Source of the DNA: CAVTLG01 sp963802635
Lineage (GTDB): Bacteria; Chloroflexota; Ktedonobacteria; Ktedonobacterales; Ktedonobacteraceae
Length of the DNA: 64,000 bases
Assembly (NCBI GenBank): GCA_963802635.1
Contig: CAWDJJ010000002.1
Location: forward strand, 558,001-622,000
Direction: 5' to 3'
A program made the translations under genes and the position numbers. The notes beneath the pieces were generated by a model. It saw only the letters and a list, made by a program, of their open reading frames with translations, did no database searches and was not told the DNA's origin. Below, in pieces: positions 48,260-55,978 of this stretch. Numbering within the stretch: the first letter of the stretch is position 1; the number at the start of each line of letters is the position of its first letter.

Positions 48260-51200
48260 TTATAATTCCTTCACCGGCCGAAACCCTATATCCCACTCGC
48301 GATCTGTATCCTTAATATAGATATTATGTTCGATAAGCAAACATCGTTTAAAATGAGTAAACGATCCACCTTTGATGGGAAGATACAGTTCAGTATCCTT
48401 CAGCCTGAATCGAGCATAGAGTTCTTGGAAAACTTGATTAAGACGCTCAGTTAACGTATTACTGGAATCTGGTAAGCAATACTCCCAAACATTACCGCCG
48501 CAGTCTTGAACCTTGTACCGACTCTGTCCCTCTGGAAAGATGCCGACTGCCGTTGTTGAACCAATTCCACTTTCACGAGCATTACACTTCGCTTGATCGA
48601 AAGGGATTCCCCAAGGAAAACCAGAAATACCCTGCGGGGACTGCGCCGCAGCCATCCATTGCCCGGCCGATGGAAGTTTAATTGACAGTCCTGTTTGTTT
48701 GCTCAACCACCTACAGAAAGCCAAGCTTTCATGCCAGCTGATCCCAGCCACCGGGTGGTTGCCTAAGTTAAAGGGACAACCATAGTTTTTAGGATAATAC
48801 CATTTGTATCTATCACGGAGTTCTCTCCCTCTCTTAGTCCAATACACAGAACTCTTGTAATCCCTACTATGAAGAAATGGGGAGTATTGTTCGTTTGTTA
48901 CTGGGTAGCGGCTAATGTAAAAAGGTTTGATGTCAATTGTGCGAGATCGCTTACCTTCGGCAACCTGTATTCTTTGTTCAGGTATAAAGAGCCATTCAAT
49001 ACTAGGTAAAGGATGAGTAGAAGAAATACCTACACCTCTACGGCTGTCGCCTATTAGACCTAATGCACGTCCTAATGCTGATCGTTCAATGGGTCCTAAC
49101 CCGTGACTCATTTCTAAACGGCGCAGAATACTTCTGCGTAACTGCTCTTGAGTTCCGTTAAGAAGTTGGTTTTCTTTGTCCTCACACAAGCATTGAGCTG
49201 CTAATTCAGGCTGTACGTCCTTCAGCCACTTTACTACCAGATCAGTGGAACCGTGGATAGCGGGAATGAAAGTAAAAACCTCAGTCCAGCGGTTTTGTTC
49301 CCACCATTTATTAGGAGAAACGTAAGTAGTAAGAGAGTCACCGCTCACAATTCTCTTCTCTAGCTCAATGGATGCCAAGTAGGATCTCAACATACTGTGG
49401 TGAAACTGAAGCGATTCCCCTCTCCGATCGATTATTCCTCCCCTTATTGCAATGTTTAGCAAATACGATGCCTCGGACGCTGGTCGATTAACTCTAATAG
49501 CCTGAAGCCCCAAGGACTCACTAATTACTAACATTTCCTCACTTATCATTCTATATGCTAATAAACCAATTCCTGCTTCTATGTCACCTATCGAACTGAT
49601 TTTTGTTTTATCCAGCAGTTGTCCACGCCGAATAAGTACACGGACAAAATCGCGCATCAAGTACCCCTTACTTACTAACAACCGCTGCCGATTTTGGTAG
49701 ATCGTAATCATCACTCGAAGTATGTAGGGATTACGCGCTATTTCGAGCAAATGTGGAGATTCCAGAAGTACCTGCCGTCTTCTTCGGTCAGCATCCCAAG
49801 AGAAGTTAATAGGAACTTTTGCATCAACTTGCCAGAAAGTATCCAATGGGGCCTTAGTACTTTGCCACTGCTGATATAAATCCTTTATATCATTGCCCGC
49901 CAGTTCCCAGAACATCTTGTCTGCCTCATCGGAACCTAAATGCAATCGGATGTAAGAACGAATTTTTAGTTCATTCAAGGGCAAGACTTCAATGAGTCTT
50001 AATTTGGCTACTCTTCTTATCCGATCTTGGTGTGATGACCTACATCCTATAATAAAATTACAGTAGGCCGATCGATCAAGATACTCTACTAGCTCATCCT
50101 GTACAGCAACCGATAGCTCATCAAAAGCATCTATAAGCAGCATATACTGCTTCAAGTGCTCCGATAGAGGTGCTTCTAGTGGAGCAGGTAACTGCTGATG
50201 TACAAAATCTTCTATGCGGGCTGTGCTACTTAGTTGATATCCGCTCAAATTGACAAAAACGGGAACAATGGCCAATTCGCCAGTATCGTACATAGAACAA
50301 TATCTAAGTGTTATTAAGTTTATCGATGTAGTCTTGCCACATCCAGGGTGTCCAACTAATGCTATGCGCAAAAGCGATTTACTAATGATATACTCAACGA
50401 TATCATTAACAGGTTCGCGTTGTACAGAGAGATGCTGGAGATGATCTTGAATGGCCAATAACTCGAAATCGGGATTTACACTCAGAAATGAGGAGTTTGT
50501 CTTCCCTGTTAGAGGAACTGTTTTCTCAAGCTCAGATTGTATATGTCTCGATAGAAAGTCAATATAATTCTTATTTGATACTTCTATAATCTCTCTTTCG
50601 GTAGGGCTGGCTCTTGTAAAGGTAGTGAGTCGCAGGTCCTCAGGAGCAAGCTCTACCAAGGCTTTGACTGGCACTACCCAACGGGCTTCTTGCAGCGCCA
50701 CATCCTCCCTGGAAGGATAGTAGCGTTCTGACTGGATGCCAACAATGCCCAGCCCCTGAATCACGACCGGTGCGCCACTCATACCTTTGATAACAGCCTT
50801 GCTCTGCATATGGATGAGATACTGGAAATTGCCGCCTTTAAGAGATTTGCGATTGTAATCTCCAGCTATCTTTCCTATCGTGCTAAACCACTCGACAGCG
50901 TAATTGTTATCAGGAATAACTGCGTAGCCACCTATTAAAACTTCCGAGCCAGCAGGAGGATGCTCTAGGAGTGGTGGAGTAAATGGTATAATTAATGCGC
51001 TTGGTAAATACTGTAGTAGAGCAACATCGTCGTTTAGGCTAGCTGAAACGTAACGTACAGATACCCCCAAGCCGGTTCCTCCAAGATGGAAAGTTAGCTC
51101 TTCGCCATCGCGGCTGATGCAATCTGGAACGTTCCTAATATCTTGGGCACCCCACAAGCATGCTATCTCATCTAGCAGGTGTTTGCAGGTGGCTATGTAC

Positions 51201-51286
51201 CCCTTGTAGCCATTCACTACAAAGGCGCTGCCAAATGCTCGTTCCTGGTATTTGAGCATGCCTGTAAAATCTTTTAATGCCCACAT
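48260..51286 (-). CDS. Trypsin-like protease - NACHT ATPase - FGE-sulfatase-domain protein
   Basis: 1008 aa. Residues ~10-215 are a trypsin-like protease with a plausible triad: H36 (IATCKHLL), D87 (LNDDVALLQ) and S170 (KGMSGAPVV). Residues ~290-620 are a NACHT ATPase: Walker A VGHPGCGKTTS at ~311-321, Walker B MLLIDAFDEL, CRSS sensor. The end (~755-1005) is a formylglycine-generating-enzyme-like (fGS) domain: FYISRYPVTNEQY, HPVAGISWHESLAFCRWLS, and QDCGGNVWEY. This is the architecture of the NTP-dependent conflict systems described by Aravind and co-workers. A Trypco1-like gene follows. Confidence 0.9.
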   Translation of the reverse strand: MWALKDFTGMLKYQERAFGSAFVVNGYKGYIATCKHLLDEIACLWGAQDIRNVPDCISRDGEELTFHLGGTGLGVSVRYVSASLNDDVALLQYLPSALIIPFTPPLLEHPPAGSEVLIGGYAVIPDNNYAVEWFSTIGKIAGDYNRKSLKGGNFQYLIHMQSKAVIKGMSGAPVVIQGLGIVGIQSERYYPSREDVALQEARWVVPVKALVELAPEDLRLTTFTRASPTEREIIEVSNKNYIDFLSRHIQSELEKTVPLTGKTNSSFLSVNPDFELLAIQDHLQHLSVQREPVNDIVEYIISKSLLRIALVGHPGCGKTTSINLITLRYCSMYDTGELAIVPVFVNLSGYQLSSTARIEDFVHQQLPAPLEAPLSEHLKQYMLLIDAFDELSVAVQDELVEYLDRSAYCNFIIGCRSSHQDRIRRVAKLRLIEVLPLNELKIRSYIRLHLGSDEADKMFWELAGNDIKDLYQQWQSTKAPLDTFWQVDAKVPINFSWDADRRRRQVLLESPHLLEIARNPYILRVMITIYQNRQRLLVSKGYLMRDFVRVLIRRGQLLDKTKISSIGDIEAGIGLLAYRMISEEMLVISESLGLQAIRVNRPASEASYLLNIAIRGGIIDRRGESLQFHHSMLRSYLASIELEKRIVSGDSLTTYVSPNKWWEQNRWTEVFTFIPAIHGSTDLVVKWLKDVQPELAAQCLCEDKENQLLNGTQEQLRRSILRRLEMSHGLGPIERSALGRALGLIGDSRRGVGISSTHPLPSIEWLFIPEQRIQVAEGKRSRTIDIKPFYISRYPVTNEQYSPFLHSRDYKSSVYWTKRGRELRDRYKWYYPKNYGCPFNLGNHPVAGISWHESLAFCRWLSKQTGLSIKLPSAGQWMAAAQSPQGISGFPWGIPFDQAKCNARESGIGSTTAVGIFPEGQSRYKVQDCGGNVWEYCLPDSSNTLTERLNQVFQELYARFRLKDTELYLPIKGGSFTHFKRCLLIEHNIYIKDTDREWDIGFRPVKEL

Positions 51287-51409
51287 ACTGCCTCACATCG
51301 GACGTTTTTTACAACTTCCAACAATATCTACGAGTAATTTGTGAAGATGAACAACACTCTTCGCGTATCAGCGTATATCCTTAGTTCCTAACAACTGGAA
51401 ATGAAACGC

Positions 51410-52622
51410 CTAAACTCGCTGAAAAAAGGAAAGGTGCTTTTTACGGTTCAGAACTTCCAAGGAAGCTACCAATAGTCGCTTGTGCCAAAACTCTACCATT
51501 TGAATTGCCAGGGCTGTTGTAAATGTTAACGCTTCACCTGTTCCTACATAATAGAGCGATTTTACGTAGAGACCAGGAGTTCTAGAAAATACTGGGAAAT
51601 CCCACCCAGACTCTTGCTTGCTTCTGTGGATAAATTCTATGGCTTTCACGATTACAGGATCATCGGGTTTTACTCCAAGCTGCATCAACGCTAAAGGTAA
51701 TGCCGGAGTATAGCCCTGGAGCACCATTGATAAACCAGAATCGGGGATTTTGCCAGTCGCGATTCCGTAACTATACCAGCAGCCCTTACTAGCGAATAGA
51801 TGCTTTATACCAGCAACTCCTTCCTTAATCATCGCCCAATCACTTAACAGTCCGCAATGACGAAGCGTCCAGAGAGCCATCGTTGATGCCGTTGGTTCCA
51901 TCTCCCTATAATTTTCCTGCGTCGGCCAGAGCTTAGTATGGGCATTGCGGTTACGTCGAAGATACTCTAGCAATCGATCTATACTTACCTGCAGTTTCTG
52001 TTTTTGCTCATACTCTAGGAACGGCAGTTTGTAGAGACAGAGATTTAAGGTATATCCTGTTATAGCAGTTAAAAATATGCTTGGCGGGTTTTCAGGATCA
52101 CGGACAAATCCCCAACTACCATCTGCATTTTGCTGTAGGAGTAGCCAGTTCAGAGCTGGCATATATATAGATGTGAAAGGTCCATTATATTGACTTGCAA
52201 CCAATGTCCAAATACACACAGTCTGTTGTCCATACATTGCGGCCTTCTGTTCCCCAGCACCCTTCATCTAGGCTCATTCTGTGTAGATCCTGCTGGTCTA
52301 TCTCATTAAGTTGCTTAGATTTTAGCAAGGTAGCAAGGTAATAGTGAGTGGACCAGAGATAATCCTGAATGCAGCCTATAGTAGATGGATCAACGAGTCC
52401 CAATCGGTAAAGCATCAGCCCGACTGTAGCAGTAGTTTCTGGTAGAGATTCAGCGCGAATCTCAATTTGCTTAGGGACTCCCCAATCGGCTTTGAATGAC
52501 TTAAGTAAAGGCTCTATAACTTGATAGAAATCAGTCCCCCAGAAGTGCTTCGTATAAAGATGGTCACGCATATAACACTGTCTTTGTATGAACTGAAGCT
52601 GATTGTTAGAAAATGGCTGCAT
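51410..52622 (-). pseudogene. Alpha/alpha-barrel (prenyltransferase/squalene-cyclase-like) protein, frameshifted
   Basis: Part 1 (to ~52230) has SFKADWGVPKQIEI and TTATVGLMLYRLGL, then DEGCWGTEGRNVWTT. Part 2, in the next frame, has LNWLLLQQNADGSWGFV, TASTMALWTLRHCGLL and KQESGWDFPVF. These QxxDGSWG-type repeats are typical of terpene-cyclase/protein-prenyltransferase alpha-toroids. One surplus base near 52217-52235 would restore a ~403-aa protein. Two bp separate it from the radical SAM gene upstream, so they are surely cotranscribed. A catalytic DXDD motif is not evident; it may be a binding or modifying partner. Confidence 0.7.
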
Positions 52623-52624
52623 AT

Positions 52625-53605
52625 CTAAATTTCCTGTACTACTTCGCCTTTTCGGAGCCTAACCTTTTCATAAATGCAATTTATAGCGCAGAAGTGTTGT
52701 TCTGCCTGTTGACTAATTGCTGGATTGACATATCGCATGGCAGGACAGTGAACTGTTACCTTATCAGCACAGAGCATCCGTTCGTTATGGGGACCTTGAT
52801 TGGGTATCAAGCCTTGCCTTGTCCAAGTGAAAGAATGAGCATTTGGTATGTCTATAAACATAGAGCACGTAAAGACCCGACCATCAGGAAAAAACATTAA
52901 ATTGTTTTGTTCACGTACAGCGCAAGAGCCAGCAAACTCCGTTTGCGGAATGAACGTCCTTTCTACGCGAAGATCGATATTGAGAGTACGTGAATGGTTC
53001 TCAATTCTGCGATAGGTTTGTTGCCACTCTTCAACGGAAAGTACCATCTCTGCTGTTGCAAAACCACGATCTGTGATGTAATGGACATTGACATATTCAA
53101 AGCCAATTTCCTCACAAAGATCTAGCAATGCTAGAATATCGTCAGCATTTTGGCGACTCACAGAGACGATACTAAATGATTGATAGCCAAACACACGACT
53201 TTGTTCTATATTGGCCATGAGTTTCATGAAGTTACCACGTCCCCGAATCTGATCGTGTATTTGCGCATTTGAACCATCCAAGCTAAAGCCAATAAATGGC
53301 TTGATGGGTCCATCAAATCGTTTCATAAAAGTGGCGAAGCCGTGAAGACCATTTGTTACTATACGTGTCTTCATACCTAGGGATTGAACCAGCTCCACTG
53401 CCTCTACAATGCGGGGGTAGAGCGTCGGCTCACCGCCAAGAAATGTTACCTCTTCAGTCTTCCAATGATGAAGGGAGCGAATCAAAGCATAAAGATCATC
53501 AAAATCAAAGTGCGAGTTGAGATTGAGATTATCACCAACAAAACAGTGGGAACATCTAAGGTTGCATCGATAGGTAACGTATATATCTATGGATGGAACG
53601 ATCAT
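52625..53605 (-). CDS. Radical SAM protein with SPASM-like C-terminus
   Basis: 326 aa. The [4Fe-4S]/SAM cluster motif is YRCNLRCSHC (C-x3-C-x2-C), followed by EVTFLGGEPTLYP (the GGEP SAM-binding motif) and IGFSLDGSN. The C-terminal part has further cysteines (GSCAVREQN, VFTCSMF, MLCADKVTVHCP, HFCAINCIYE) arranged as in SPASM/Twitch maturases that modify peptides or proteins. The substrate is not known; no evident precursor peptide lies next to it. It is between the CYTH gene (23 bp) and the alpha-toroid gene (2 bp), so probably one operon. Confidence 0.9.
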   Translation of the reverse strand: MIVPSIDIYVTYRCNLRCSHCFVGDNLNLNSHFDFDDLYALIRSLHHWKTEEVTFLGGEPTLYPRIVEAVELVQSLGMKTRIVTNGLHGFATFMKRFDGPIKPFIGFSLDGSNAQIHDQIRGRGNFMKLMANIEQSRVFGYQSFSIVSVSRQNADDILALLDLCEEIGFEYVNVHYITDRGFATAEMVLSVEEWQQTYRRIENHSRTLNIDLRVERTFIPQTEFAGSCAVREQNNLMFFPDGRVFTCSMFIDIPNAHSFTWTRQGLIPNQGPHNERMLCADKVTVHCPAMRYVNPAISQQAEQHFCAINCIYEKVRLRKGEVVQEI

Positions 53606-53628
53606 GGTGAACGTCTCCTATCCAACTA

Positions 53629-54195
53629 CTACTTCAGACTATCTATGAGTGAGAGCTTCTGCTCCTCAGAAAAAACCATGTTAGGTACACTAGTTGGCTC
53701 TATATCATAATGACGAAAAACATCGTGGGCATCTCCCAAAAACGCCTGCTCAAAGTTAAGGCCCAACCTGTTACATGTAGATTTTAACAATTGTTCAGAC
53801 TCAGCTTCTATTTCAACATATGGTGGAACACCAGGCCAAGTGTCAATATCGATTGATGCCCCTTCCAACTCATAGTGGATTCGAAGTTTCTCTTCTGCCC
53901 TCTTCTTAGTAAGGCCTATAGCATTGAGTAGAGCTATAGTATCATCGTAAGAACTTACGCCGATCTCATGCTCAATGGCAGCCATGCTTCCCTGATAAGT
54001 ACGTTTATGCACGAGTGTTATCTTATGACTCTCATCCCGAATACGAATGTATTCCCGATCTTTGCCTGAAAGGCCGTGAAATATTGTGATTCTAAATAAG
54101 GTGTTGAAGATTAAAGATGCTCCAAGTGCGTTGAGTTTTTGACGTAGAAGGTTGACATTGATATCCAGAAATTTAACCTCTAACTCTGTTGCCAT
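53629..54195 (-). CDS. CYTH-fold triphosphate-binding enzyme (class IV adenylate cyclase/ThTPase-like)
   Basis: 188 aa. TELEVKFLDIN is the ExExK motif of the CYTH tunnel; REYIRIRDE, ITLVHKR, EHEIGV, RIHYELEGASIDIDTWPG and YVEIEAES give the other tunnel strands with basic and acidic residues. CYTH enzymes cyclise or hydrolyse triphosphates. Here it heads a same-strand gene run before the radical SAM and NACHT genes, so a nucleotide-signalling job is possible but unproven. ATG 54195 has GAGGAGCG ahead. Confidence 0.85.
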   Translation of the reverse strand: MATELEVKFLDINVNLLRQKLNALGASLIFNTLFRITIFHGLSGKDREYIRIRDESHKITLVHKRTYQGSMAAIEHEIGVSSYDDTIALLNAIGLTKKRAEEKLRIHYELEGASIDIDTWPGVPPYVEIEAESEQLLKSTCNRLGLNFEQAFLGDAHDVFRHYDIEPTSVPNMVFSEEQKLSLIDSLK

Positions 54196-55056
54196 TTAAT
54201 CGCTCCTCAAAACTCTGTGTAATCAATTATGTACTCTAATAGTCATATTGTCAATAGATCATGGCTATTGATCTCAGTGAAAAATAATTAAAGAAAGAAA
54301 TCATCGCGCAGATAGAAGGTGTGAGTGGCTTTGATGCTCCTATTGGCGCTAATCGGCCCTAAAATGATCTCAGAAAAGAGGGAGATTGACAAGAATAGCG
54401 AGTTTTGTGAGTAGCAAAGTTCATCATACCCTCCCTGATGAACAAGATATAATCTCCACATTCGTGATACTAAAGACAAGACAGACGTGCTCCACATTGC
54501 TTTTGTGAGGAGTATACTAATATTTCCTTTTCTGTACAGATAAGCATTATTCATAAAATTAACAGCTTTTCGAACGATTGCGCGGCGAGATAAATTTTTG
54601 GCTAAAGTAACCTCACAGGCTCATTTCATGCTCACGCTTTTTACTAACAAGGGTTAGAAAATCTCTGTATTATGAAAAAATCTGAGAGCGATGAAGGAGG
54701 CTCTCAAGGCAGTTTACTGCTGAGATAAAACTCGCTACGCATCCTGTGTGGAGTTCTAAACTTACGTACCATCTTTACACATTGCTATAATGTATCAGGA
54801 ACAGGGCCATCATATCCACAAATTTGCTAATTTGTGTGTCCGGTAATAAAATACATGTCACAGGGATGTAAGATTCTGCCCGCAAAGGAGTTATTGCAGA
54901 TTGCATAAGTACTTATTGAGAAAAGAGGATGATTACTTGAAACGAACTTTAGTACTAATCAATCTGTATGTTGTAAAAATACATATGATCAGTGAGATTA
55001 TCAAATGATTCGAGAATAAAGGAACCTTCAGTCAAATTACCAAAGATGGAGGCATC
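54196..55056. other. 860 bp between divergent genes, no sure gene
   Basis: A+T-rich. It holds an 88-codon minus-strand ORF (54288-54554) without ribosome site, a hairpin GAGAGC/GCTCTC (54684-54705), a TTACGT-18 bp-TATAAT promoter-like pair (54762-54791), and a 23-codon TTG-start ORF (54937-55008) behind AGAGGA. Both flanking genes probably take their promoters from here. Confidence 0.45.
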
Positions 55057-55863
55057 TTGATGATGAAGCGCTTCTATACAGAGGTCAATGGACACTCATT
55101 CGGCAGTTATACGCTTTCCGAATGGCTGGTAGCTCTATCAGTTCTGGACAGATCAAAACAGAATGATGTTTCATCCTTTCTGCTGCAAGATTGGCAGAAA
55201 ATCGAGCGACTGCTTGATCTTAATGAGAGGATGGGATTACCTATCGATCATTATCTGATCTCGGACAGCATGCAGTGTACACTGGATACCCCAAAGATAA
55301 GAGAATACTTTGAAGCTCAAGGAGAAACTCTCTTTGCAATTAGAGCTATTCCACTCCAATCCGGTTTTGCGCCAAGTCGTGCTCTTGGAATCACTCAAGA
55401 AGAATGTTTCGAATATATAGGCCATCTATCACAGGAAGGAGGAACCTATCGGATCTATATCTGGGACTATTTCATACCCGAATTTAGTGGGACCATTATC
55501 GTTACAGTGCAAGGTCTCTATGCTGAAATGGTTCGAGGAAAGCATATCTTGCTCACTCAACAACCTTTAGGGTTATCAAATATCATTACTGCCAACCTGA
55601 TATTTCCTAACTATCGTATGGTCTATTCGACAGATGATACAAATGCAAGAGCCATTCTCTGGCAGGCCATTAAGTATTTGATTGTGGAGACTAGTGAGGA
55701 AATTTCTCCTCTCTCTCTACCAACATTTCTAAAGGGTTATTTTGAATTCACTTTCCATCCGGTGCAAGGTTATCGTTTTTTTGATTTCAACAATGACTTG
55801 CTAATAGCTCAGATTCCTTATTCTAGCTTCACACCGGATATAGGTCTGTCAGTGCAATTCTGA
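55057..55863 (+). CDS. Unknown 268-aa protein
   Basis: I do not recognise the family. The middle, IYIWDYFIPEFSGTIIV followed by GLYAEMVRGKHILLTQ, faintly recalls ATP-grasp or PEP-synthase nucleotide-binding segments, but no full motif set is seen. It has no signal peptide or TM helix and is Tyr/Phe-rich. GGAGG 9 nt before the first of two ATGs supports the start. It is divergent from the CYTH/radical SAM run across an 860-bp spacer and could belong to the same locus. Confidence 0.6.
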   Translation: MMMKRFYTEVNGHSFGSYTLSEWLVALSVLDRSKQNDVSSFLLQDWQKIERLLDLNERMGLPIDHYLISDSMQCTLDTPKIREYFEAQGETLFAIRAIPLQSGFAPSRALGITQEECFEYIGHLSQEGGTYRIYIWDYFIPEFSGTIIVTVQGLYAEMVRGKHILLTQQPLGLSNIITANLIFPNYRMVYSTDDTNARAILWQAIKYLIVETSEEISPLSLPTFLKGYFEFTFHPVQGYRFFDFNNDLLIAQIPYSSFTPDIGLSVQF

Positions 55864-55978
55864 CGTATCTTGACTCTCTTTTTGAGAGGCCACACAGTAA
55901 CAACGTATCTTTGTATTGAGGGAAAAGAGCGATTTTGTCCATCTGCTTTAAACATTCAGAAATTGTTCATGGCTTAGG

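Noticed and set aside
54288..54554. 88-codon minus-strand ORF upstream of the CYTH gene
   Set aside because: No ribosome site, no recognisable features and an A+T-rich random look; left as unannotated.
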